DNA of 64,000 nucleotides from Halorientalis salina (GCF_005049285.1 NZ_SOSC01000002.1:186001-250000), one strand, 5' to 3'; counted from the first letter of the stretch, positions 1 through 8,567 are shown. Program-made: numbers and translations. Notes: generated from the sequence alone by a model not told the origin.

Positions 1-32
1 GAACTTTTTATCGGTCGCTCACTCCGTCGAGT
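1..32 (+). promoter_or_regulatory. TATA-like promoter of the MscS gene
   Basis: A T-rich box (CTTTTTA, about positions 4-10) lies about 23-29 bases before the ATG at 33, and there is no Shine-Dalgarno. This spacing is what a leaderless haloarchaeal mRNA would have. The window begins here, so any BRE further upstream is not visible. Confidence 0.5.
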
Positions 33-1247
33 ATGGTCGTCCAGTACATCAACGATTTTCGCGTGGTTCTGGAGGGATTCGTCTCTACAGAGGCGCGACT
101 GGCAGCAACGGTCGTACTGACGGTCGCAGCGGTGGTAACGGCGATCGTGCTCGCGCCGCGGATCGTGCGGCTCGTCCGTCGGTCGATATCGAACCGGTTT
201 TTCGGGCACGAACGCGTCCCCTTCGAGCCGCCCGAGTTCGACTGGCGGCTCCCGGTAATGGCAGTGGTTCGGACGATCCAGCTCGCGGTCTTTCTCGGGG
301 TTTCCCTCGCGGTCATGGTGGTCTGGGGGTTCGTCGATCTGGCACTCACGACGGTCGCGGCGATGGCGGCGATGATTCCAACGCTCGTGCGGGGGCTGAT
401 AACGATCGGGCTCATCGGCGGGACGCTGGTCGCCATCGACATGCTGGAGACCTCGGTCGAAGAGTACGCCGAGGAGTCGGACACGATAAATCAACACCAG
501 CAGGGGATCGTCTTCCACGTCCTGCAGGCGGTCGTCCTGATCGGGGCGGCGATCGTCGCCCTGTCGGTCTGGGGTGTCAACCTCGGCGGCCTGCTGGTCG
601 GTGCCGGCTTCCTGGGTATCGTCATCGGGACTGCCGCGCGGACGACTATCGGCTCCTTTATCGCCGGCTTCGTCCTGATGTTCTCGCGCCCGTTCAAGAT
701 CGGCGACTGGGTCGCGATCAACGACGACGAGGGGATCATCACCGACATCACGATCATCAACACGCGCATTCGGAACCCGGCGGGCGAAGAGGTCGTCATC
801 CCGAATCTACACGTCGCAAACGCGACGGTTACCAACCGAACGAGCCTCGAACGGCTCCGGCTGTCCGTCGACGTGGGTATCGACTACGAGGCCGACCTCG
901 AACTCGCCGAGGAGTTGATCGAGGAGACGCTCGTCGACGTCTCCCACTCCGTGGACAACCCGACGCCACAGGTCATTCCGAAATCGTTCGGCGATTCGGC
1001 GATCGTCCTGGAGTGTCGGTTCTGGATCGACCACCCCAGCGCGGCCAAGCGAGCGATGGCCACCGCCGAAGTCGTCCGCGAGGTCAAAGCGACGCTCGAC
1101 GACGCCGGTGTCAAAATCCCCTACCCGCAACGCGAACTGCTCGGACGCGAAGAGGCCGGCGGCTTTCAGGTGAGTGGGGCGACCGGGAGCAAATCAGCGG
1201 CGGAGCCAACACTGGCAAACGACGGGGGGGACTCGGCGTCGCAGTAG
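33..1247 (+). CDS. MscS-family mechanosensitive ion channel
   Basis: A 404-residue integral membrane protein that would act as a turgor-release channel. Hydrophobic segments occur around residues 23-48, 73-100 and 105-135. The MscS pore helix and beta domain follow: a Gly/Ala-rich stretch (GGLLVGAGFLGIVIGTAART, about 188-207), then the SRPFKIGDWV motif and the cytoplasmic beta fold with VIPNLHVANATVTN. The acidic C-terminal tail is poorly ordered. The start at 33 fits the upstream TATA box. It stands alone with no partner gene. The family is clear; conductance and gating are not predictable. Confidence 0.93.
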   Translation: MVVQYINDFRVVLEGFVSTEARLAATVVLTVAAVVTAIVLAPRIVRLVRRSISNRFFGHERVPFEPPEFDWRLPVMAVVRTIQLAVFLGVSLAVMVVWGFVDLALTTVAAMAAMIPTLVRGLITIGLIGGTLVAIDMLETSVEEYAEESDTINQHQQGIVFHVLQAVVLIGAAIVALSVWGVNLGGLLVGAGFLGIVIGTAARTTIGSFIAGFVLMFSRPFKIGDWVAINDDEGIITDITIINTRIRNPAGEEVVIPNLHVANATVTNRTSLERLRLSVDVGIDYEADLELAEELIEETLVDVSHSVDNPTPQVIPKSFGDSAIVLECRFWIDHPSAAKRAMATAEVVREVKATLDDAGVKIPYPQRELLGREEAGGFQVSGATGSKSAAEPTLANDGGDSASQ

Positions 1248-1263
1248 ATTGAGAGGTGTGCAG

Positions 1264-1331
1264 TAGCGGTGCGGTGGCGGTAGCGGTGCGGTGGCGGTAG
1301 CGGTGCGGTGGCGGTAGCGGTGCGGTGGCGG
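1264..1331. repeat. Four perfect tandem copies of a 17-bp unit
   Basis: The unit TAGCGGTGCGGTGGCGG is repeated head to tail four times just after the MscS stop codon. The unit is not a multiple of three and lies outside any credible gene, so it is a minisatellite-like array rather than a protein repeat. Copy number is likely to vary between strains. Confidence 0.9.
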
Positions 1332-1370
1332 TACAGTTTCAAGCATCCGGCGGCCGGTGGCCGCCGGTTC

Positions 1371-1485
1371 ACTCCGGGCGAACGCAGTGAGCCCGGAGCG
1401 GTTTTTAGTCCAGGTTTTTGGAGCAGGGGGTTCCCGCAGCGAGCGAGAGTGAGCGAGGGGACCCCCTGCTGTAAAAAAGTGGGTT
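1371..1485. repeat. Composite hairpin element type 1, copy A
   Basis: Two hairpins flank a T-rich linker. The first (1372-1398) has perfect 8-bp arms around the loop core GAACGCAGTGA. The linker reads TTTTTAGTCCAGGTTTTTGG. The second hairpin (1422-1470) has 10-bp arms, AGCAGGGGGT pairing with ACCCCCTGCT. An A-rich tail follows with GTGGGT. The same order recurs at 38911-39001 with different arm sequences. Here it lies between two convergent genes, so it could serve as a bidirectional terminator, but that is inference. Confidence 0.8.
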
Positions 1486-1908
1486 CTAGTACTCGTAGTC
1501 GGTGTCGATGGTGCTCGCGGTTTCGACCATCGAGACGGCGGCGTCGGAGTACTGCAGGACTTTCTGCATGTCCCCATCGAGTTCGAAGACGCCGGACATC
1601 AGCCCGTCGATGGCGCCGACCTCACCTTCGGTCAGACGGACCCAGTCAGCGTACGCGCCCCGGTAGATGAACCCGTAGTCGGTGTCCTCGGGGTCGGGGA
1701 CTTCACGGCAGTCGAAGACGTCGCCGTCCTCCAAGCCGATGAAGTAGTACATGTCCTCGGGAAGGCGGTCATCGGCTTCGAGGTGGAAGATGAAGTTCCC
1801 GTTGAACTCGACCCCCCACCCCTCGCTGGCCTCCTGATAGGTCTCGTTGTTGCGCAGTTCCTGCTCCCACTCCTCGATCCACTCGTCGGTTGGAAACGGT
1901 ATCGCCAT
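1486..1908 (-). CDS. Small acidic protein resembling the SCP2 sterol-carrier fold
   Basis: A 140-residue soluble protein, MAIPFPTDEW at the N-terminus and TDYEY at the C-terminus. Its pattern fits the SCP2-like lipid-binding family found in haloarchaea: a central strand region with GNFIFHLEADDRLPED, then a WVRLTEGEVG segment and a closing amphipathic helix with DGDMQKVLQYSDA. No catalytic motif is visible. It is a single gene with its own promoter region upstream. The family call is by pattern only, so the function should be treated as unproven. Confidence 0.75.
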   Translation of the reverse strand: MAIPFPTDEWIEEWEQELRNNETYQEASEGWGVEFNGNFIFHLEADDRLPEDMYYFIGLEDGDVFDCREVPDPEDTDYGFIYRGAYADWVRLTEGEVGAIDGLMSGVFELDGDMQKVLQYSDAAVSMVETASTIDTDYEY

Positions 1909-2159
1909 GGTTGTATCCGCCGTCCTTGCAACGGCACGGGCAAATCAACATGGCTTGTCATAAGAGTTCTCCCGGGAGTTTCGTGCTATTTATATCGCCG
2001 TATATTTCCTGTACTTTTTCTCGGAAGTATCGACGGGGCGACGACACCACTCTTAAATTACCGGTCAATTCCCGCGAAATCCTTTTTTAGTGTATCAATG
2101 TAATACAATCAAATCGAGTGCCGCATCTGGGGATGTGCGGGGCGAGAGCGTTCGTTACC
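1909..2159. other. Divergent intergenic region with AT-rich promoters
   Basis: 251 bases between two divergently read genes. AT-rich stretches (about 1985-2020 and 2083-2115, including TTTTTTAGTG) can supply TATA boxes for both directions. I see no RNA gene, conserved hairpin or small reading frame of note. Confidence 0.5.
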
Positions 2160-4160
2160 ATGAGTGTAAATCAGAAATCACGGTTTGGGCGGGATGAGCA
2201 GGTCGCGTCAGTTATCGGGTCGCTGGTCGGTGGGTTACTGGCCGGGGTGTTGATACAGCTCACGGGCGGTGCCGAGGCCATGCTGTATTTCGCGTGGATG
2301 ATCGACGCCAGTACGGTCGCGACCGGGTGGGTCGTCTGGATGGTCTTGTCGCTACTGTTCGGCATCGGGTTCGCCCTCTTCGTCTCGCGGAACATCAACA
2401 CGTTCACGAACACGATCATCATGGTTTCGCGGAAGAGCACGGTCACCCAGGAACTGCTGGTTCCCTTGCTGCATCGGTCCGCGCTCGGGCTGACTGCCGG
2501 CAGTATGGGCCTCATCTACGGACAGATCCTCGGCTTCGGCTTTTTCGCCTATCTGGTGCCGGTCATCCTCGGCATGAACGGTTACTTCGTGAACTTCCCG
2601 CTGGCGATCTTCCCCGTCATCTTCGGCTACATCACGTACGCGACCGTGCTGGGGACGGTCTACGGGATGTTGCTGGAAGCCGACTGGTACGAACTGGGCG
2701 GCGGAGACGCCGCCGAACAGAGCGCGGCGCTCGTGGGTGCAGTCGCCGGAGGCCTCCTCGGAAGCGGCGTCCTCTATCTCGTCGGCGGTGCAGAGAGCCT
2801 GGCGACCCTGGGGACGCTGGTCAACGGGGCCTCCGTCCCGCACGGCCTCCTGGTGTTCATGCTGGCGGCGCTCGTCCTCGGGCTGGCCTTCTCCTGGGTG
2901 CTCTCACGGACGATCAACGACTTCACGAACACGGTCATCATGTTCTCGCGCCGGAGCGAGGCCACCCAGAAGGTCCTCGTGCCGCTTATCACCCGCGCGG
3001 CCCTGACGGTCACCGCCGGCAGCATGGGGCTGGTCTACGGCCTCGTCATCGGCGTGGCTGCAGTCGTTCTCGGTGTCGTCGGCGTCGTCCCCCAGACCGG
3101 GCTGGCCGGCGTCCTGGCCTTTGCCGTCTACGGGAGCGTCCTCGGGAACGGCTACGGCCTGATGATGGAGAAAGTGGACCTCTCGGGACTCGGTCCGAGC
3201 GAGGAGTCCCGGGCCGGAATCAAGGGATCGCTGGGTGCCGGACTGCTCAGTGGCCTGTTCGTCTTCGCGTTCGTCGGCGTCTCGGTGTTCACCGGCCTCG
3301 CCAGCGTGGTCGGGCAGGGCGGGATCTTCACGGGATTCCTCGTCTGGATGGCCATCAGCGTCGCGCTCGGGTTGGCCTTCGTTGCCTACGTCTCCCGGTC
3401 GATCAACGACTTCACGAACACGGTCATCATGTTCTCACAGCGGAGCGAGGCCACCCAGAAAATCCTCGTGCCGCTCATCACCCGCGCGGCCCTGACGGTC
3501 ACCGCCGGCAGCATGGGGCTGGTCTACGGCCTCGTCCTCGGCGTGGCCGTCTTCGGCGGGTCGGTGGCCGGCCTGCTTCCGTCGGTGAGTCCCCTCATCG
3601 TGCTGGCGTTCGTCATCTACGGGCAGGCACTGGGGACCAGCTACGGGCTCATCCTGGAGGACGCCGACCTCAGTCTCCCCACCGTGTTCGGCGGCGACGA
3701 GGCAGACGAAGACGAGATGCCGGCCGAGGGCGACAAGGAGGAGTTCGTCCCGCCACACGAGCGGCCCGGCTTTGCGGGCTGGCGTGCGCGGCGGCCCTTC
3801 GCCGGCTCGGTGATGTTGATGCTCGCCGGGCTGATCATCCTGGCCATCCCGCTCCGACTCCAGTTCATCTTCCCCGGCCCCTCGAAGGCGGCGCTCGGGA
3901 TCGTGTTCGGGGCGATGGTCATCGCCTGTGGCGTCTTCGCGCTGTTGAAACCGGGGCTGTCGACGCTCATCGGCGTCACCGGCATCGCCATGTCCATCCT
4001 CTCGCTGGTCGGGGCATTCGGCGGACTGGTCGTCGGAATGCTGGTCGGCATCGTCGGCGGCAACCTCTGTATCGCCTGGCAACATCCCGCCCGCGACGAG
4101 GAAGCGGCCAGCGACAGCCGCTTCAACTGGACGGGCGAAGGCGAACAGCAACAGTGGTAA
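2160..4160 (+). CDS. Polytopic membrane protein: three tandem repeats plus a DUF6114-like C-terminal domain
   Basis: I place the start at the ATG at 2160 (MSVNQKSRFGRD) rather than 14 codons upstream, giving 666 residues. The protein contains three homologous blocks of about 165-175 residues. Each carries an IN(D/T)FTNTVIM(F/V)S motif (near residues 78, 252 and 415), then a segment ending TAGSMGLVYG. Blocks two and three are nearly identical over this segment. A hydrophilic linker (about 520-545) leads to four more membrane segments whose pattern (RPFAGSVMLMLAGL, then GMLVGIVGGNLCIAW) resembles DUF6114. The function is unknown. The repeats suggest a pseudo-threefold pore or scaffold, but no transport motif is recognisable. 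Confidence 0.88.
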   Translation: MSVNQKSRFGRDEQVASVIGSLVGGLLAGVLIQLTGGAEAMLYFAWMIDASTVATGWVVWMVLSLLFGIGFALFVSRNINTFTNTIIMVSRKSTVTQELLVPLLHRSALGLTAGSMGLIYGQILGFGFFAYLVPVILGMNGYFVNFPLAIFPVIFGYITYATVLGTVYGMLLEADWYELGGGDAAEQSAALVGAVAGGLLGSGVLYLVGGAESLATLGTLVNGASVPHGLLVFMLAALVLGLAFSWVLSRTINDFTNTVIMFSRRSEATQKVLVPLITRAALTVTAGSMGLVYGLVIGVAAVVLGVVGVVPQTGLAGVLAFAVYGSVLGNGYGLMMEKVDLSGLGPSEESRAGIKGSLGAGLLSGLFVFAFVGVSVFTGLASVVGQGGIFTGFLVWMAISVALGLAFVAYVSRSINDFTNTVIMFSQRSEATQKILVPLITRAALTVTAGSMGLVYGLVLGVAVFGGSVAGLLPSVSPLIVLAFVIYGQALGTSYGLILEDADLSLPTVFGGDEADEDEMPAEGDKEEFVPPHERPGFAGWRARRPFAGSVMLMLAGLIILAIPLRLQFIFPGPSKAALGIVFGAMVIACGVFALLKPGLSTLIGVTGIAMSILSLVGAFGGLVVGMLVGIVGGNLCIAWQHPARDEEAASDSRFNWTGEGEQQQW

Positions 4161-4209
4161 CGCACCTTTTTAAATAGACCACCGCGCTTCGCGACTCGGC
4201 GGAAACTCG

Positions 4210-4251
4210 TTAGAAAACGGTCGCACCGTCGCCGATCTCGGTCTGGTAGAC
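4210..4251 (-). repeat. Duplicated 3' end of thrB (13 codons plus stop)
   Basis: Read on the minus strand, this encodes VYQTEIGDGATVF followed by TAA. That is exactly the last 13 residues of the homoserine kinase whose gene ends 158 bases away at 4368. The DNA is almost identical over about 35 bases (GTCGCACCGTCGCCGATCTC and onward), with a different stop codon. It has no start codon and is not a gene. Confidence 0.9.
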
Positions 4252-4343
4252 CACCTTTTTCAGCGTCGGGCCGCCTTCGGCGACCACTCCTCGAAAAACG
4301 TGGGCGAAAAAGCGCGCCCTCGCTCCGCTCGGTCGCGTGAACC
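4252..4343. repeat. Composite hairpin element type 2, copy A
   Basis: The order of blocks is ACCTTTTT, then GTCGGG with a GC-rich hairpin, ACCACTCCTCGAAAAACGT, an AAAAAG stretch, a hairpin with loop core TCGCTCCGCTC (4313-4337, one arm mismatch) and GTGAACC. The same order occurs after phoU (26635) and after cdc48 (34513). This copy separates thrB from the duplicated piece of its own 3' end. Confidence 0.75.
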
Positions 4344-4367
4344 ACGGCCCTCGTCCGCTGATGGTCC

Positions 4368-5243
4368 TCAGAACACCGTCGCACCGTCGCCGATCTCGGT
4401 CTGGTAGACGCGGGCCTCGACGCCGACGTCGTTGAAGGCGTCGATCATGGCGGTCCCGACCGCACGTTTGTCCGGTTCGTGGCAAGCGGCGATGACCGTC
4501 GGGCCGGCACCGCTGATGGTCACGCCGGTCGCACCGGCTCCGTGGGCGGCCGATTTCACCGCATCGTAGCCCTCGATGAGATCCGCGCGGGCGGGCGTGA
4601 CGACGGTATCGTTCATCCCCTGCCCGACGAGGTCGGGGTCGTCACGATGCATCCCCGAGGTCAGCGTGGCCGCCCAGCCGACGGTCTCGACGAGTTGCTC
4701 GACCCTCGCCGTGTCGGGAACGACGCCGCGGGCGTCCCTGGTCGAGACGACGATGTCGGGGAGACAGGCCACGAGCGGGATGTCGGCGTCGACCTTGGTG
4801 ACGCCGTCGTCGGTTGCGATCGTGAACCCACCCATGATGGAGGGGGCGACGTTGTCGTCGTGGGCGTCGCCGGAGACGACGGCCTCGCCCTTGGCCGCGA
4901 TGGGGACGAGTTCCTCACGGCTGTAGCCGCGGTCGTACAGTTCGTTGAGGCCGACGGCGGCCGCGGCGGCGCTGGCCGCAGAAGAACCCAGTCCGGAGGC
5001 CGGTCGAACGCCCTTGTCGATCTGGATGTGCGCCGGAGCGTCCAGCGCTTCGGCAACCGCGCCGACGGTGTTTTTGTCGGGGTCTTCCGGGATGTACTGG
5101 CTGCCGACGCCGGTGATGTCGATGGTCGTCCGACTGGCCTTCTCCAGGCGGACGACGTCCGCCGGGCGGTCGAGTGCGACGCCGAAGACGTCGAAACCGC
5201 TCCCGAGATTCGCACTCGTCGCCGGTGCCCGGACGGTCAGCAT
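4368..5243 (-). CDS. thrB: Homoserine kinase
   Basis: Phosphorylates L-homoserine to O-phosphohomoserine, the step before threonine synthase. A GHMP-superfamily protein of 291 residues. The N-terminal APATSANLGSGFDVFG strand and the ATP-binding motif GLGSSAASAAAAAVG (about residues 80-95) are diagnostic, and a C-terminal TISGAGPT motif is present. I chose the ATG at 5243 (MLTVRAPATSANLG), where conserved homology begins, over an upstream ATG. The last 13 codons are duplicated 158 bases downstream, and a repeat element fills the gap. Confidence 0.95.
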   Translation of the reverse strand: MLTVRAPATSANLGSGFDVFGVALDRPADVVRLEKASRTTIDITGVGSQYIPEDPDKNTVGAVAEALDAPAHIQIDKGVRPASGLGSSAASAAAAAVGLNELYDRGYSREELVPIAAKGEAVVSGDAHDDNVAPSIMGGFTIATDDGVTKVDADIPLVACLPDIVVSTRDARGVVPDTARVEQLVETVGWAATLTSGMHRDDPDLVGQGMNDTVVTPARADLIEGYDAVKSAAHGAGATGVTISGAGPTVIAACHEPDKRAVGTAMIDAFNDVGVEARVYQTEIGDGATVF

Positions 5244-5322
5244 GCACGTGGCTTCCCGTAGGGCAGGCAAAAAGGTAGCGAACTACGGGTTCGACGACGC
5301 CCCTCGCTTGCCCCGCCGTCCG

Positions 5323-6207
5323 TCACTCGGAGAGGAACGATACGATTTCTTCGCCCACCACCGCGGGCCGTTCACGGTGCATGAAGTGGCCCGCGTCCTG
5401 TATCTCGATCGCGCGACAGTCGGCAGCGAAGGCGTCACCCGCGGTCTCGAACGTTTCGGCACCGATACAGCCGTCGTCGGCACCGGCGACGACGAGTCCG
5501 GGAACCTCGATCCCCGGAATCTCGTCGGGGTCGGGGCGGCCGTTGCCGACCAGGTCGCGTACGACGGGGTTGACGAACTGTCGGTAGTACGACAGCGCCG
5601 CCTCGACGGTTCCGTCGGCGCGGAACGTGTCCTTGACTGCCTTGATGTGGTCCCGGTCGTAGTCCCAGCCAGGGCTCCAGAGGTTCCAGAGCACTTCGAT
5701 CAACGCGAAGTCCTCGCGTTCGAGCGTTCGCTCGGAGATGCCCGGCAGCTGGAAGAACCAGATGTACCAGCTCCGGAGGAACTGCCGCGGGTGGTCCCAG
5801 ATTTCGGCCGCGAATCGCGGCGGAACCGCCATCGTCGCGATCCGGTCGAACCGCTCGGGGTCGCGCCGAGCGGCCGCGTAGGCCGCGACGGCCCCCCAGT
5901 CGTGGCCCACCAGCACCGCGTCCTCGAAGTCGTCTTCCTCGACGAGCGCATCGGCGAGTGCGACGGCGTCGGCACCGAGCGCGCTCGCGTCGTACGCGTC
6001 GTCCGGGGCCGGTCCGGTCGGGCTGTAGCCGCGCATGTAGGGCGCGACGGCCGTGAACCCGGCGTCGGCGAGTCGGTCGAACAGCGGCTCGAAGGTCTGA
6101 GGTGCGTCCGGAAACCCGTGGAGACAGAGGGCGAGTCGGTCCCCGTCGCCCCGGGTGAGACACTCGAACTCCAGTCCGTTCGCCGTCACCTCGCGTCGGT
6201 CGGTCAT
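5323..6207 (-). CDS. Alpha/beta-hydrolase, epoxide-hydrolase/haloalkane-dehalogenase-like
   Basis: A 294-residue cytoplasmic protein of the alpha/beta-hydrolase fold. The oxyanion motif LHGFPD (about residue 28) and nucleophile elbow GHDWG (about 99-103) place an Asp as nucleophile, as in epoxide hydrolases and dehalogenases. A late Asp (VVAGADDGCI) and a His (QDAGHFMHRE) complete the triad. The cap region holds many aromatic residues. The natural substrate cannot be named from sequence. It lies next to a lipoprotein gene on the same strand, with no obvious operon. Confidence 0.88.
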   Translation of the reverse strand: MTDRREVTANGLEFECLTRGDGDRLALCLHGFPDAPQTFEPLFDRLADAGFTAVAPYMRGYSPTGPAPDDAYDASALGADAVALADALVEEDDFEDAVLVGHDWGAVAAYAAARRDPERFDRIATMAVPPRFAAEIWDHPRQFLRSWYIWFFQLPGISERTLEREDFALIEVLWNLWSPGWDYDRDHIKAVKDTFRADGTVEAALSYYRQFVNPVVRDLVGNGRPDPDEIPGIEVPGLVVAGADDGCIGAETFETAGDAFAADCRAIEIQDAGHFMHRERPAVVGEEIVSFLSE

Positions 6208-6275
6208 AGGTCGTGTTTCACGTGCCGGTTACTTACGGACTGTGTAAGAGGCAGAAAAGGAACGCGTCGAGACGG

Positions 6276-7169
6276 TTAGTTCGTGTTGTACTCGTCGGTG
6301 TCCATCTGCCCGGTCACGACGACGGCCCGCCCGTTCTTGGAGACGCTGACGTTGTCGAGTTCGTCCCAGTAGTCGCTGTCGTCGATGTAGTCCTCGAACT
6401 CGTCCTGGGGAACGTCGTCGGCGTCGTCGAAGAGAGTGACCGATTTGATCTTCGTGGTCTCACCGTTGACGGTGTCCGTTCCGCCGCTGGCCACCGCTCC
6501 CTCGAACTGCCCGTAGTCCTCGTCGGTCTCGTCGACCTCCTCCTGGGTCCGACCGGAGACCCGAGTCCCGTTCCCGATCTTGTTCACCAGTTCCTTGAAC
6601 TCCTCGTTTTCGCCGACGTAGCGGTCCTCGTCGCCGTTCTTGGTGTCGATGATCGTCTCGACTGCGTCGCTGTCATCGGCGTAAACCGCGGTGCCCCCTT
6701 TCACTGCGACGGCACCGCTGCCGTTCTCCGGTTCGTAGATCGTGAAGTTCCCCTGATCGTCCTCGTCGTCGAAATCGTTGTCTTCGAGTTCGTCGGTGAC
6801 GTCCTCCTTGTTGAAACTCCCGATGAGGACCGACGCCGACCCGAATCCCAGAGAGACGACCTCGTCGATGTCGTCGATGTCGAGGTCCAGCAAATCGGTT
6901 TCGGCCTCGGCCTCGTAGTTCTCGAAGGCCTCCTCGTCGAAGTTGTCCTCGTTGTTCCGGATCTGTTTGTAGTTCGTATACGAGAAGTAGTAGTGGTCAC
7001 TGTCTCCCAGTTCGTCCGGCGCGGGGAGCCACTGTTTGTAACTGGCCCCACCGATGAACGGGACTGCACTCTTGATCTGGCTACATCCGGAGAGACTGCC
7101 CACTGCACCGAGCCCTGCCGCTGCCGCACCGAGTCGAAGCGTCTGACGACGCGAAACGTCTTTTTCCAT
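6276..7169 (-). CDS. Tat-exported lipoprotein of unknown function
   Basis: 297 residues. The N-terminus has a twin-arginine motif (SRRQTLRLG), a short Ala/Gly-rich hydrophobic stretch and a lipobox (LSGC), so it is probably exported folded and lipid-anchored. The mature part is very acidic, with DDIDDIDEV, DEEDDQ and similar clusters, and has no recognised domain. AT-rich DNA with TATA-like boxes lies upstream (7170-7264), shared with the divergent thiamine-binding protein gene. I do not recognise a function. Confidence 0.85.
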   Translation of the reverse strand: MEKDVSRRQTLRLGAAAAGLGAVGSLSGCSQIKSAVPFIGGASYKQWLPAPDELGDSDHYYFSYTNYKQIRNNEDNFDEEAFENYEAEAETDLLDLDIDDIDEVVSLGFGSASVLIGSFNKEDVTDELEDNDFDDEDDQGNFTIYEPENGSGAVAVKGGTAVYADDSDAVETIIDTKNGDEDRYVGENEEFKELVNKIGNGTRVSGRTQEEVDETDEDYGQFEGAVASGGTDTVNGETTKIKSVTLFDDADDVPQDEFEDYIDDSDYWDELDNVSVSKNGRAVVVTGQMDTDEYNTN

Positions 7170-7264
7170 ACTTATAGGTTTCCTGTCGCTTACCAGTTAA
7201 ATCTCTTTATACATTCTGTGTCCACGGTCCAAGTGTTCATTTAATTCGGTCCAGTAGATGGCCT

Positions 7265-7582
7265 ATGACAGTGATCGGCTTCCTCAGCGTCGCACCGGTG
7301 ATCGAAGACAGCATGGCCGACGAGATCGCAAACGCCGTCGACGCCCTAGAGGAGTTCGACGTCGACTACGAGACGACGCCGATGGGAACGACCATCGAAG
7401 CCGACGACATCGGCGAGTTGTTCGGGGCCGCACAGGCGGCCCACGAGGCGGTCGACGCCGATCGCGTCTCCACGGTCCTGAAAATCGACGACAAGCGGAC
7501 CCGCGAAACCAGCGCACGCGAGAAAGTCGACAGCGTCGAGGCGGAACTGGGTCGCCCGGCCCGGAGCGAGCGCGACGACTGA
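7265..7582 (+). CDS. MTH1187-family thiamine-binding protein
   Basis: A 105-residue ferredoxin-like-fold protein. The pattern fits the MTH1187/YkoF-like thiamine-binding family: an N-terminal strand (VIGFLSVAPV), a helix with a central YETTPMGTTIEAD motif, and a C-terminal AHEAVDADRVSTVLKIDDKR segment. It would bind thiamine or a derivative in the cytoplasm. It starts 52 bases before mch on the same strand, but mch has its own TATA box. I see no thi-box riboswitch in the short upstream region. Confidence 0.9.
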   Translation: MTVIGFLSVAPVIEDSMADEIANAVDALEEFDVDYETTPMGTTIEADDIGELFGAAQAAHEAVDADRVSTVLKIDDKRTRETSAREKVDSVEAELGRPARSERDD

Positions 7583-7601
7583 GCGCGGGCCGGGGACGAG
7601 C

Positions 7602-7609
7602 CTTTTTAA
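7602..7609 (+). promoter_or_regulatory. TATA box for mch
   Basis: CTTTTTAA is centred about 28 bases upstream of the mch ATG at 7634, with no Shine-Dalgarno between them. This indicates an independent leaderless transcript rather than read-through from the preceding gene. Confidence 0.6.
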
Positions 7610-7633
7610 CCGACGGCGCACGGAACGGGGTGT

Positions 7634-8566
7634 ATGGAGAGTCTCAACAGGATGGCGACGGACCTCGTCGACGAGGCCATCGACTTCGCCGACGAACTGA
7701 ACGTCGCCGTCACGCCCCTGGACGGGGAGACGACGGTGCTCGATTTCGGCGTGGAGATCCCCGGCGGCGTCGAGGCCGGACTGCTACTCGCAGAGATCCA
7801 GACCGCCGGGCTCACGTCGGTCCAGACGGCGATCGAGGACGTCGCCGGCGCACCGATGACCCACGTCGAACTCTCGACGGACCACCCCGCACTGGCACTG
7901 CTCTGTGCCCAGAAGGCCGGCTGGGAGGTCAGCACCGACGACTTCGAGGGGCTTGGTAGTGGGCCCGCCCGTGCGCTGGTCGCCGAAGAGGAGATCTACC
8001 AGCGCGTGGGCTACCGCGACGAGTTCGACTTCGCAGTCCTGGCCATCGAGACCGACACGGTCCCGGACGAAGCGGTGGCCGAGCAGGTCGCCGAGATGGC
8101 CGGCGTGCCGGTATCGAGCGTGTTCCTGCCCGCGTTCTCGGCGGCGAGCATCACCGGCAGCGTCCAGATGGCCGCCCGCGCGGCCGAACTCGCCGTCTTC
8201 CGCCTGTCCGAACTGGGCTACGATCCGCTCGACATCCTCTCTGCGAGCGGGAGCGCACCCGTCGCGCCCGTCGCCGAGAGCGAGGAGATGGCCATCGCTC
8301 GGACCAACGACGCGCTGGCGTACGGCGGCCGAGTCCACCTGACCGTCGACAGCGAGTTCGACCGCTTCGACGAGGTACCCTCGACTGCCACCGAGGAGTA
8401 CGGCCAGCCGTTCGCCGAGGTCTTCGAGGACGCCGACTGGGACTTCTACGAGGTCCCGGAGGACGTGTTCGCGCCCGCCCAGGTCACCATCGACGTGATC
8501 GGTGGGCCAACGCACGTCCTCGGCGAACGAAACGACGAGGTGCTCGCCGAGAGCTTCGACCTGTAG
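7634..8566 (+). CDS. mch: Methenyltetrahydromethanopterin cyclohydrolase
   Basis: Interconverts methenyl- and formyl-tetrahydropterin C1 units. 310 residues, the usual family length. Typical motifs are VEIPGGVEAGLLLAEI, TDHPALALLCAQKAGW, and the central SVFLPAFSAASITGSVQMAAR. Haloarchaea are not methanogens; here the enzyme is thought to act in C1 transfer. The next gene begins 2 bases after the stop, so the two are probably co-transcribed. Confidence 0.94.
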   Translation: MESLNRMATDLVDEAIDFADELNVAVTPLDGETTVLDFGVEIPGGVEAGLLLAEIQTAGLTSVQTAIEDVAGAPMTHVELSTDHPALALLCAQKAGWEVSTDDFEGLGSGPARALVAEEEIYQRVGYRDEFDFAVLAIETDTVPDEAVAEQVAEMAGVPVSSVFLPAFSAASITGSVQMAARAAELAVFRLSELGYDPLDILSASGSAPVAPVAESEEMAIARTNDALAYGGRVHLTVDSEFDRFDEVPSTATEEYGQPFAEVFEDADWDFYEVPEDVFAPAQVTIDVIGGPTHVLGERNDEVLAESFDL

Positions 8567-8567
8567 G

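Noticed and set aside
1264-1331. Tandem 17-mers as replication-origin iterons
   Set aside because: No orc1/cdc6 or rep gene and no AT-rich unwinding segment nearby.
2294-4177. 627-codon open frame inside the triplicated membrane gene
   Set aside because: Arg/Pro/His-rich shadow frame typical of GC-rich coding DNA; the membrane-protein frame carries the repeats and hydrophobic pattern.
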